Assembly: GCA_051453625.1 (NCBI GenBank)
Contig: JBOZIK010000001.1
Span: 28,398,589-28,462,588, forward strand
Direction: 5' to 3'
Source of the DNA: Welwitschia mirabilis
Taxonomy: Eukaryota > Gnetophyta > Gnetopsida > Welwitschiales
DNA length: 64,000 bases
Under the pieces are notes generated by a model. It worked only from the letters and a program-made list of their open reading frames with translations. It had not been told where the DNA came from and did not search any database. The translations under genes and the position numbers were made by a program. This document shows positions 1-10,758 of this stretch, piece after piece (position 1 is the stretch's first letter; the number at the start of each line of letters is the position of its first letter).

Positions 1-429
1 AAATTGCCAGTTTATCTAGACATGCAATATAACTTTTGATTTGATTTTGAGATTTTTCTTCCCTGATAATTTGGCATTACAAAGTCCTCTTTTGCTTTGT
101 TTGTCAAGGGACTGACAAAATGCTAGGTGGGGGGCTATGTTACGATCCTAAATTATCATGTTTTAATATTATAATTGGTGATGTTTTGCAGGGAAGAGGA
201 ACTCAATTTAGTCATTTTTAGACATTTTATCATGATCTGATCTAACATCTAATTATAACATTAATGCCATATTTTTATCTAGAAAGGGGAGAATTCAACT
301 AAGGAACAAAGTGGAACAAAAAATGAAGGAAAAGCCCAACAAAAGGACTATCATCCTAGGTATCGTTCCAATGACAAGAGGCATGACATGAACTCAAAGG
401 AGGCTACCAAAGCTAACATGGGAGACATT

Positions 430-610
430 GATGTGGACTACTGACATGGCTGTCATGGGCTATGTCATCCCCACGACATAGGAGATGATATAGCTGTTAC
501 TTGCAAATTTGAATAGCAATGGGATTCTGACATGACGATCTGTGATTGGATAATGAAAGGGTGTCATGTCCTATGTCATCCCCATGACGACAATAACACG
601 ACAGTGCTTA
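430..610. repeat. Pair of hairpin-forming GTCATCCCC motifs in the LTR
   Basis: Two phrases of the form CTATGTCATCCCC followed by ACGAC or TGACGAC occur about 110 bases apart, near 460-500 and 565-600. In the first, CTATGTC pairs with GACATAG a few bases later to make a short hairpin. Similar hairpins built on T(C/G)TCATC/GATGACA occur in the other LTR family of this window (6604-6644 and 46288-46332). Confidence 0.45.
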
Positions 611-708
611 ACTTCTTCCTAACTGAGTCAATTAGGGTCTAGTTTATGCCTAATGACACCTCTTCACCTGTACTGACCTATCTAACCCATAATCACCTTA
701 GGAAAGCT

Positions 709-716
709 ATAAAAAC
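709..716 (+). promoter_or_regulatory. TATA box of the LTR
   Basis: The sequence TATAAAAA lies about 570 bases into the LTR and is followed by a C-run and pyrimidine-rich sequence, as expected of an LTR core promoter. Transcription would start near 740. This is inferred from sequence only. Confidence 0.45.
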
Positions 717-1341
717 CCCCATTTGGCCTCATTCAGTCATCTTTTGGCATTGGAGGATTGTGTGTTGAAGGCATCCAAGGATTTAAGGGTCTAATTCAGT
801 AAAGAAGGGATTGTTCTTGGTGTAAAGGCTATGTTTCTGACATTGAGGAGTTACTACCTTGCTGAGGTATTGTAAGACATTCCTTGATTTAATAAAATGT
901 CTTTCTTCTTCTCAAAATTTTATGATTTCTCTTATAATCTCTGTTAAATTTTAGTTAATGCTACTTCCTAGATTAATTCTAAATTAGACACAGGTCATAA
1001 GGACTGAGTTGGGTGACAACAACTCAGAAAACTGGTTATCATAAGCTTGCATTTAATTTCTCTTTTATACTTTGCATTGCACATTAGAATAGTTGCTTGT
1101 CAATTTCCTTTTTACATAAGAAAAACACAAAATTGATTTAAACATTGGACTGAAATTTAAATTATATTCTTTATCATTCATGTGCTTGATTAGATTGTTG
1201 CCTTACACTCTCTAGATTACGACATTCATTGGTCAATTCACCCTATACTAAGCCTAATTGCAATTTCATATTTATAGCATTGATTACTTTTGAAGGATGA
1301 AAAACTACTTTCTTTAATTAAAATAAGAAAAAGTATTATCT

Positions 1342-1455
1342 AAGGATTAAAAGTACTAGTTACATGCACTAGAAATTGAAAAACTAACAACTATTTTTTA
1401 TATTAAAACTAGGAATGGTCTCACCAAAGGATTAAAAGTACTAGTTACATGCACT
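1342..1455. repeat. 29-bp direct repeat, 85-bp spacing
   Basis: An identical 29-base phrase starting AAGGATTAAAAGTACTAG occurs at 1342-1370 and again at 1427-1455. The exact identity in otherwise decayed AT-rich sequence suggests a fairly recent local duplication. Confidence 0.8.
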
Positions 1456-4400
1456 TAAGACAAACAACAAGGTGGCATATCTTATATTGATTTTCTAATT
1501 CATTAATGAATATACAAAAAAGAATAGGAGAAAGAAGACAATTTTGCTTCACATGAATGAAGCTATGAAAAATGATAATCTATTGAGAGTTGTGGTCCTG
1601 AATTAGATGTAAACTTCTTGATATAGTTTTTATGCATAGAGGTGCCTTAATATTATTTAGATGTTATTAAAGATTTTTTTCAAATGAATGTTCCCTTACT
1701 TGGATTATTTTCAACATTAATGACAACATGCTTCAAACTAGTTAGATGATCAATTATAGAGTGATGCTATTTAAAACTTCTTTAAAACATTACATAAATT
1801 TGATTCTCCTCTACTTACTTGGGAATTTTTAATTCAAGAATAATTTTCAAAAGTTTAATAAAGATGTTACTATTTATAGTTAATTTATAATTATTGATAT
1901 TAGACTTATTTCATTTCTAAATAATAAATTTATGTTAGTAATGCACTAATTGCTACTCAAAATAGCTTCTAGAGAATACTTTAGTTTACTCAAAACCATT
2001 AATTACATCATAGTCCTACTTCACTATAGCATTTTTGCATTTAAAAAATTTAAATTTATATCTTTTTAAAGGAAAGTATTTTCCAATCTTTCATCACATC
2101 CTTATATGTTAAAGTTAAGCAAGGACTAATGGCCTCTCTCATATTTCACTCTTCTAAAAATAATCATTTCAAAAAAATTTGAACATTCTATAAATACCAC
2201 TCTTATCTTATCTTTTTCTTGTAATGGTAGAATCTCTAAATTTCCCTCTTGTCTTACCTTTTTCCTATAATTCTAAAATCACTAAATGTTCCTAGGTCAC
2301 TTTTTAATAAAGAGAGGAGACTTTACTTGCCTTTTTGTAATAAATGTCTTTTCTTAATTTTGATCAACTTATAGAATTTAAAAGTGTATGATAAGATAGA
2401 GAATTTTAAATATAGTTCATCTTCTTAACATTCTTTATGAAACTAATTCTTATTACTAGTTGGTTTTTCACTATGAACTTGATAGCTTTTTATTTAAATT
2501 TTAACATTTTTAAATTTTAGCTTAAAACTTGAGCTTAAATTCTTTAGTTACATAGGAGGAAACCATCCTTTTATAACATTTATTATGCCAAAAGTTAGTT
2601 AAAAGTAAAAAATATGATAAATATTGTGTGGACTTAACTATTATATCACATACATTTAATTCTCAAATTCCTAGCATATTACTTTGATTAATGATTGGAA
2701 AAGCAATGCTAGATCAACCTTATGAATTGACAAAAGTGAATCATTTCTAATTTGCAAATTTGCTAATTTCATTTAACATTAATATAAGTAGACTTTTTTC
2801 CAACTACAACAAATGTTTTCCTATGAAGTTCGCATCCAAAAAAGAACTATTTCAATCTATAATAATATCCATTTTTAAATAGCCTTAAAAATTTCCTTAA
2901 TTAAAGGAAAACTACTCTAGAGAAATCCTAACATTAAAGTTCCCTAGATGTAAATATCTTTTCTATCTTAAAGTAGGTAACAATATTCATACCTAGTGAT
3001 TAAAAAAAAAAACATTAATATGATATGCCTTCCTACTTATGTAAAATATCATTTCATAGAAAAAAGTATCAAAATGTAAGAAAATAACTCTACCCAATCT
3101 TCAATTAAACAAATTATGTATTATTATCCACATTGTTAATTTTGATAGAATTTTTTAGACTATCATGAATTAAATATCTAAACCTCCAAATGGACATCTT
3201 TATTCTTACTTTCATTTATTTGAAAAACAATAAACCAAAATTGAAGAATTAATAAAAATGAGAAATGATCATTTTCCTACATTTTAGTAATGCCAAACAT
3301 GCAAACTCAGTGCAATTTCAAGAAATAAGTGTACAGATAAAAATTGATTTTTTTTTTTTACTCTCTAATAGTAATAATATACCTCACATCTAAATAAGTA
3401 ATTTTACTTCATTCTCACACTTCTTTAACCTCATTCCATTCTTCATTGTCTTCTTAGTAACTTTCATGTGAGATATTCATTTTCAAATTCCTATAATTAT
3501 CTATTACTTTTTTTTCCCAATTTAGCATATTTGAATTTAATGATAATGTGATGATGTTTATCTTCTTTACATCTTGTTCTATATGCATTGATAGTGGATT
3601 ACTTTATGCTTTCATAATGAATTACTTTAAAACATGAATTTTTACTTCCTATAATTATGAAATTTCTTTAGATAATTGCTTAATTTTTCTTTTAAGAATT
3701 TCCACTAAATGAAGACTCGATTCATTCTCTTAATTGTTATTCTTTTTATTTAAAGTCTTAGAAATCACATAGATAACAATAGATATCTTACCTTTTCTCT
3801 GATTATTCTTCTTAGATATAGCAGAAACTTATATTCCTTGGCATCCAACTCATCTAGATCTCTAAAACTAATATTATACATTTTCTCCATCCACTCTATA
3901 AATTCTTTATTCTAACATTCCATGATACCTAGAAGACGTTCTATGAATACTTAATAACATTATTTAAAAGTTATACTTTTGATACTATGTGTTCTAATTC
4001 ACTAGCCTGAATTTATAAGATTTAGGATGTGTATGCCTTAATGAATCTTAAAAAAGATTAGATGTTTAGGAAATATTCTTTTTTCATTGAACATTTCTTA
4101 GATTATTAGTAGTAATTTTAATAATTTTAAAAATTTAATAATATAATTAGTATGATTTTAAAATGTCTTATGAAGAAAATGTTCAATAGTATAATTTTAA
4201 GGAAACAGTTTATCTCTTGAATGCCAAATTATTTTTGTTTTTTTGTTTTTTTTTTTTTTGTATTAATCAAATGAAGATTATTTTACTTACATAACTTTAG
4301 TAGAGGACTATAACATATCTTTGGCATATTAGACATGTTTTACCATTATAGTTTATCTTTTTTCAATTATTATAAAAATTAAGTCTATTTGACATTATTA

Positions 4401-4889
4401 TTTCTTATCATTTTCCTATTAGTATTCATGTCTTTTTTATTAATTCCTTTAATGATTGAAAAGAAAATAATTTTTTATGTAATTGAAAAAAATTGTGGTA
4501 TTAATATTCTTAAATCATTATGAAATGTAGAGCTAATCTTGGTTGGTAATATAAGATGGATTGAATGATGGCATTGAAATACTTGCAAGGTATGGTAAAA
4601 AATGTATTAAGAAAATAAGAAAAAATATTGAATTAAATTAAATTAGTAGAAAGTATTAAAACGAATTAACAAAATTTAATTATCATACTTTTCATATTTT
4701 AGCATTTTAACTTAGATAATATTATCTTTTGCAAGTAATGCTAGGACTTTTTTAAGGGTAAAATTGCTCTTATTAAAAGTTTCATCTCTTGGTTTAAGAG
4801 ATAAGATGAAGCATGTAAGAAATTTTTTAAATTCCTAAAAGGAAATAACTCTTTTTCTAAGTTATAGACTTTTAAAATTAGTGATTATA
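1456..4889. other. AT-rich intergenic DNA, nothing recognised
   Basis: No open frame, splice-supported exon, LTR pair or RNA gene could be supported on either strand. There are several homopolymer runs, for example T-runs at about 3350 and 4240-4260. It is probably very old transposon residue. Confidence 0.5.
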
Positions 4890-6346
4890 TTATTAAGATC
4901 CTATAATCATAATGAAGTTTTATCTAATCAGTCTTCTTTTATTTTCTTTTTAGAATTTTTGTAACAAGGAGATAAAAAATTGCTAGTAGACATTTTATTA
5001 CACTTATTAAAAAAAGCATCTTACTATTTTTGAAAATAAAATTACTCTTGAAGAAACAAAAGAAATAAAATTTATTTAGGAACTAAAAAGTCCTTACGTA
5101 TTTGAAGATTTTCCTATGGAATTCTACAAAACTCATCATGATACTATTGATAGAGATCCTTTTTATGTTTTTCAAGAGGTTATTCATTAATACTCTATAA
5201 ATAATAGAATTAATATAGATATCATCTCATTTCTTCTTAAATAAGATGATCTTAAGATTGCTAAACATTAGAGGTCCTTTATACCTTTGAATGATGCTTC
5301 TAATATTATTAATTAGATTATTAGACCTAAATGAAATGGCTTTATTAAAGAAAAATATATTCTTAATAATGTAACTAGAGTTTGAAAATATCATTAATGG
5401 GATAATGATACCAATCAATACATGGTTTTTGTTAAGATTGATTATGTCAAAATCAATTATAAAACTAAATAAATTTCATTATTACTTGTCTTGAAAACAT
5501 TTCTTTGGTAAGTACTATATTCATTTTAATTCATAAATTATTTGTTAATTTTAACATTCAAGTTGCTACAAATCTTAATTAAGTTACTTCTTTTCTTTCT
5601 AAATATTAGTTTGTTATGGCTCTCCTTTAGTCCCTTATTTATTTAGTAGTGTTGCATAATTTCTTTTACATAATATTTATCAAGATCTTAAATGCAATCT
5701 TTGTAAAGAAATTTATTATTCCAGTCTTTACTTATATAAGATGCAGTTTAGAGATGATCCTTTTTTAGTAATTAACAATAATCCTTAGTATCTAAACTAG
5801 CTATTATCTCATTTTTATAAATATTTCAAACAATTTGTATGTCATATAAACTTAAAAAAATATTTTAATTACTATGATAATAATGTCAAAGATATGTTCT
5901 TTACAAGAACTGGATAACTTTTAGATAAAAATGCTTAGGTATTAGGGATTCCCTTTTCTTTGAAACTAATAGTAAGCAGTTATACTATTAATAAAGTAGA
6001 AAATAAGTTAAATAAATAGAAGGAGTCTTACACTTAGAAGAAAAGTTTTAGTAATGAAATATATACTCTAAACTACACATGATTATTACTCTTCTTAATC
6101 AATTTTTTCAACCTTTTCTATAGTTTGGAAATCAAACAAAAAATTGTCTTCCTAGAATAGCTTGAAAATTTTTCACCTACATAAAAAAGATGGAGGTTTT
6201 GGTCTTATTAGTTAGCATAAACAATAAACTTTGTTATGCTATAAATGAATCACAAAATGTTTAATAATAATGATTCTTAAGGAGTTATCTTTAGAAATAG
6301 AAATAATCAAAAAACATAAAAACTTGGATAGTTAACATGATAATGG
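4890..6346 (+). pseudogene. Decayed LINE (L1-type) reverse transcriptase
   Basis: Read through stops and frameshifts, the plus strand gives a recognisable series of non-LTR RT landmarks in the right order: a 'FPMEFYKT' block near 5110, a 'KKDD..IAKHYRSF.PLND' block near 5240-5300, a 'NGFIKEKYILNNV' block near 5335-5370, a 'VKIDY.K' block near 5430, a 'SPL.PYLF' block near 5615 and a C-terminal 'KKDGGFGLIS' block near 6185. The catalytic YADD box is not legible. Stops interrupt nearly every block, so it is dead. It ends where the LTR at 6347 begins, so the LTR inserted into it. Confidence 0.6.
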
Positions 6347-6718
6347 TGTTGTTTTATCATGTTTCCTCCCCTTATTGCACTACCAATTAATGGTTATTTG
6401 ATGGGGTTTTATAAGCTGTTTTATAAGACATTTGCATAGGTTTAGGTGCAATTTTGAGGATTTTGAAGAATCGATAGAAGATCTTGGAAATGTGTAATTC
6501 TTAGCAAGATTTAATCCATTTAATGCACTTTTTGATACACAGAGCTTTAGAGGAAGATTTCTATAGAAGAGAATAGCTTTTGTTGATTTGGATGAATAAG
6601 AAGATTGTCGTCCCCTCTGTCGTCTAGATGACAGATAGGACAATGACATGATTAACTACTGATGTGGACTGCTAAATTCCTTGCCAAGTCATCTCTTGAG
6701 TCAGCTATTATAATGACT
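6347..6718 (+). mobile_element. Left part of a split LTR (same family as 46056-47138)
   Basis: This segment aligns along its length with the start of the LTR at 46056. Shared landmarks are an 'ATTTGATGGGGTTTTAT' phrase, an 'AGAAGATCTTGGAAA' phrase and a central hairpin. The homology stops at about 6718 and resumes at about 8409, so a later insertion split it. No PBS or element interior follows its right end at 9131, so it is best read as a solo LTR. Confidence 0.65.
6604..6644. repeat. Near-perfect LTR hairpin
   Basis: The core TCTGTCGTCTAGATGACAGA (6616-6635) is a 20-base palindrome with one mismatched pair. Outer arms ATTGTC (6604-6609) and GACAAT (6639-6644) extend the stem. Diverged versions sit at 46288-46332, 44147-44185 and 44253-44296. 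Confidence 0.7.
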
Positions 6719-8408
6719 TTTTTTTTTGGAATATGAAATTGAGATTTAATTTCCATTAAAAAAGTCCATACCCTTGCATATAATAAAAGATAGGGGAGTT
6801 TCATCCCCTGTAAGATCTAATCAAAGGTTTAAAAACAAGTAAGGCCTGAAACAATGATTAAGCAATAATAGACATTACATCTTATAATGTTGTACAACTT
6901 ACATAGTAGACATGATACCAAACCTATTATCTAATGTTTTTCCATCCTTTTGCCTGCTAGCTTTCGCATTTGTAATGAAATCCTGGTAGCAGATCTGCAT
7001 AATCGGGAACATATGTTGTCATATGAAGCTGTAAAACTAGTAAATTTTTGCTAAGGAAAATCTATTCTTTGCTCTAAAAATTTTATCCAACCCTTAACCT
7101 CTCATCAAGTTGAGAACTTTGTGACCAGAATTCATACCACTGAGGAATGTGGACATGATCAAAACCGAAGGCATGCCAATTGCAAATCAATTGTTTCTGT
7201 TCAGATCAAGCTTAACCCGTGTTCTGAGTTAATTTTCTGCCTACTTTACCAAATAAGATATATAAGAGTGCCTTAGATGCATTAAATGCTTTCATTAATC
7301 TACACTTGATAACTAAACTATAGAGGTAGTTGCTAANNNNNNNNNNNNNNNNNNNNNNNNNNNNNNNNNNNNNNNNNNNNNNNNNNNNNNNNNNNNNNNN
7401 NNNNNNNNNNNNNNNNNNNNNNNNNNNNNNNNNNNNTTGATAACTAAACTATAGAGGTAGTTGCTAAAGGATTGACCTATCTGTGTTTCATTTCGACTGT
7501 GTCCCTCCTATCTGAAAACCATTGGGGGCCTCTTCCCTAGATCTTTAGAATCTAGAGACTAGGTTGGGGGCTACAATTCTCTTCCTCATGAACTGAAGGG
7601 AGATTCCCATTAGATGACACCATCTATGATTTTTTAGGGTATCTTTTAGCTTTTGGATTGACTTCAAATTGATGTCTAACTAACTTTGGAGATTCCTGAT
7701 CAGAACCTAAGCATTAAAATCTGTATTCTTAAAAATCTTTGCATTGCTACTATGCCAGATTAAATAAATACTTGCATAAATTAAAGATTGTATGATACAA
7801 TGGCAGGTGGATCTAGATTTGAAATGATGGTTAACCCAATGCATTAAAGTTGTCCAGTTACTTGAAAGAAGTTAAAAGTAAACTAGTTTTAAAACTTGTT
7901 GAAGAAAGTTGAAGCTGAAGGAGCATTCGAAGAAGAGGTAGTCCTTTCTTTCAATGGCCTTCTTAAAAAAATACATCACACATCTATCTGGGTACCAAAC
8001 CTGTCTAGCCTTTTTTTGGTAGAGAGCCTATTCATGAAAGTCAATCAAACTATGAATGAGTGTTTAGGGATGACATATCTATTCTAGACTATGAAGTACC
8101 AATTAGCATGAAGATATTGTCCACATAATTGAGAATAAGTAGAGCTAGTGGAGAATGAAGGACCTAGCACTTTTCAGATTACAGGGTTTGATGCTGAATG
8201 AATGCATGTCTCTGCTAGGAATCTCATTTTCATCACTTTTCTTAAGACCCAAGATGTGGACTACTTTATACGATATTGCCATACATTTGAATGATTAAAA
8301 TAATATTCGTGGCATTATTTTACCCATAGGATGTCCTCCTTTAAAGCAAGATCCCACAATTTTGTCAAGATTAAAGCCTTATTCATCTTTATAAGATCCA
8401 TTAGACAT
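6719..8408 (-). mobile_element. Insertion inside the LTR, with LINE-like tail in reverse
   Basis: The block starts with a run of T followed by the reverse complement of an 'ATGGAAATT...AATTTCAT' 3' tail. The same tail shape ends the two LINEs at 14250 and 38515, so the left end looks like the poly(A) end of a minus-strand LINE. The rest shows no recognisable LINE protein on either strand. A plus-strand open frame at 7896-8087 has no known match. It contains the gap at 7337-7436. The call rests on the tail and on the interruption of LTR homology. Confidence 0.45.
7306..7467. other. 100-N gap flanked by an identical 31-base duplication
   Basis: The last 31 bases before the N run (7306-7336) are identical to the first 31 bases after it (7437-7467). 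This is the signature of two overlapping contig ends that were spaced with Ns instead of merged, so the true gap is probably zero or negative in length. Confidence 0.85.
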
Positions 8409-9131
8409 TTAGATAATAGTCAAGATGACACTGACATTGTAACCTACTCTGACAGTCAACCTTTAATCATTTCATCTGTTTCTTATCTATAAAGGAGAAT
8501 GTATTGTAGTACCGTCTGTTTGTCATTTTCTGCTATATTTTTTATAAATAAGTTCCACTCCGATTCCCCTACCTATCTTCACTACACTGGAGATTCTTAT
8601 GATAGGAGATTGAAGGGCAAGAGATCCATCTCGAGTGTTGCAGAAAGACATTCCCTTAGTGGAGGGTTTTGTATCCTTCATTGAGGTCTGGCTATTTTGT
8701 AACTCAGATGTTATTACTCTTTAATATAAACTCTATTTTCTTTATTGGATATTAGATTATTTGATGTCCGTTATGGTTTATGTTACCATTGATCTAGTGA
8801 CAATTTCTAAGACGATATAGATCATCAAGGGCAGCCTTTGTTTATGCTAAAAGGAAGTAGCTTAGTTTCATTCTGCATTGCATTTAGATTTAGTTGTATT
8901 TTTGCATTTGCATTGCATCTTTACTTTTCTACATTGTTCTTTAGTTCTATTTACTTAATTTCTTTGTGAAAAGCAATTCAAGTCTCATCCCATAATCTTC
9001 AATGAGAATACGAAATTCAAGTTAACTTCTGCTCATACTAGTGTGTTGTATTGTGTGAGAAATCTATTTAATTTTATGAATAACAAAATCCTTTTTAGTA
9101 TAAAACACTTGAACAAATACACACCACAACA
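8409..9131 (+). mobile_element. Right part of the split LTR
   Basis: Homology to the LTR at 46056-47138 resumes here and continues to about 9131, including a TATA-like 'CTATAAAG' near 8485, an 'AGATCCAT...GAGTGTT' stretch and a terminal 'ACAC...CACAACA'. Beyond 9131 the two loci diverge into unrelated sequence, which defines the LTR end. Confidence 0.65.
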
Positions 9132-10376
9132 AACCCCTCCACCAAGGCCCCTCCAAGCCTCTTTCTATTTTAAGATATTTTTATTTAAAAATAAATTTAA
9201 AATTTTTCAAGTTTTATTAGTAATTATTGGAAATACAAGCACTTAATGAAGATCTATGAGTCATTCATTTACCTGCATTATGTTTCACTTAGAAGAAATT
9301 AGGAATTATTATTATTTATTATTTTCACTTGAATAGAAGACAGTTAACTTAGCTGAAAGCACCTAACCTTTATAGTCTTAATAAATATTTCAAGAAAAAA
9401 ACTTAAGTCTTATAAGAAATTGGATAGATTTCTCAATATGGATAAAACTTGTAGGAAGAATAATTAGTACTTATTTATAATATCTAGGATTTTCTTCTCT
9501 AAAATGTCCTTTTATTTTGATCATTCTTTCTTTCATCATACAGTTACTTAGAATGCATGAAGCTAGAGTTTTCCTTTTTTTGCTAATTTCCAACTAACCA
9601 TTACACATATTTCTTTTCAGAAACATTCAAGATTTATAATTTCCTTGTTCTCTTTAATATCTCTTTTTGAACTTTAGTCCTATATCACATTTGGAAGCTT
9701 TTTGGTAAAATAACTTCTAGATTTACAAAAAATAAATTTTTGATCCAACAAAATGAAATTGTCAACTCTAGTTTCAAGATAACAAATAATATAAATGAGG
9801 AAAATTTGATATAGTTCTTACACTACTAACTTGACTCTTTTTTATTATGGTTTTGTTTCCTATTTTAGGTTTTCATTTTTAAATGTTGATGACTTTAGAT
9901 CATTTTCTCATGCACTAGTGAATTTATTCATCTCCAATCCACTTATCTATACTAATAGTTTTTGTTTTTAATAAAATAAGTTGTTGAGGTATGACTTCTT
10001 TCCTTACCTCTCAAATTTCTCCTAACTTCTTATAAAACATTAAGTTGTAACCCCTTTGAAACTAGTTTTCAAAGAGCGTGAAGTTATACGAGGAAGCACT
10101 GTAACCTATGGTAGAAATCTTAGATCTTAATCCGCATAACGTGCAACCTTAAAAACATAGAGATGGAAAAGAATTGCTCATTCCACGATGTAAAGATACA
10201 TCATTATGTGCTTTCCTATGAATAAATATTCAATAAATGACCTTAGCCTTAGAGGGGATGATTACAATATGAATGTAAGTGATTTGAATGCCCTAATTGG
10301 AATGTCTGTAGGTTCAAGCCCATGACTTTTTAAATAGAAGACAGAGGCTCGCATTGGTTGGACTACCATTCAAATT
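9132..10376. other. AT-rich intergenic DNA, nothing recognised
   Basis: No coding signal or repeat pair could be supported. A phrase near 10250-10325 has weak similarity to tRNA-type A and B boxes but does not fold as a tRNA. Confidence 0.45.
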
Positions 10377-10634
10377 GTGAATCCAAGGTATATCGAAATA
10401 GAGTTAATCATTGTGAAAAGTCCTCCAATTTGTTTCAACAATAGAATAAATACATTTTTCAATACAAGGTGCATAGAAGTAGAGATAATCATGATAAAAA
10501 GATCTCCAATTTCTTTCAAACATAACATGAATAAAGTTTACCAATGGCTACAAATTTTCAAGGAGAAAATTCTACTACTTTGTTTTTATATTATACCCAC
10601 AACTATACGATATGTAATACTTAAGGCTAGATAA
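10377..10634 (+). CDS. Short ORF built on a 27-residue tandem repeat (doubtful gene)
   Basis: The frame starts from ATG and encodes 85 residues. Residues 4-30 and 31-57 are two copies of one unit, roughly R-(Y/C)-I-E-(I/V)-E-I-I-x-(V/I)-K-x-(S/P)-P-I. This matches an imperfect 81-bp DNA duplication (10385-10465 and about 10466-10546). Several differences keep the residue class (I/V, E/E, K/R). It may be a chance open frame over duplicated DNA. No known family is recognised, and it lies just downstream of the zinc-finger gene on the opposite strand. Confidence 0.2.
   Translation: MNPRYIEIELIIVKSPPICFNNRINTFFNTRCIEVEIIMIKRSPISFKHNMNKVYQWLQIFKEKILLLCFYIIPTTIRYVILKAR
10385..10546. repeat. 81-bp imperfect tandem duplication
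   Basis: Two adjacent copies both start AAGGT and share 'CATA/TATCGAA', 'TAATCAT', 'TCTCCAATTT' and 'TTTCAA' landmarks at an 81-base offset. The offset is a multiple of three, so the reading frame is kept. Confidence 0.65.
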
Positions 10635-10758
10635 CAACTTTTTTGACACTGTATAGAAAATTCTTCATTTCGGTAATTTTTTTCCTTTTTGAATGTACTC
10701 TTAGAAAGAAACTATCCTCATTATCGGAACTTGCTTTCCCAACCAAATTAAAGAAACC

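Larger units (their letters stand above)
1..1100 (+). mobile_element. LTR retrotransposon 3' end: internal tail, polypurine tract and 3' LTR
   Basis: Positions 124-134 form a G-rich polypurine tract just before a TGTTACG start at 138, the usual layout of a plant Gypsy 3' LTR. The stretch just before it (a 'gggactgacaaaa'-like phrase, then the G-run and 'ctatgtt') is repeated in diverged form at 46026-46059, where another LTR begins. The two elements therefore belong to related groups, although the LTR bodies differ. The LTR carries a TATA box near 709. The right end is not clear; about 1000-1260 is a guess because no second copy is present to define it. No coding region of this element lies in the window. 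Confidence 0.55.

Noticed and set aside
10250-10330. tRNA or tRNA-derived SINE suggested by A-box- and B-box-like phrases (GGTTCAAGCC)
   Set aside because: No acceptor stem or T-stem can be formed around the B-box phrase and no poly(A) end or duplication delimits a SINE.
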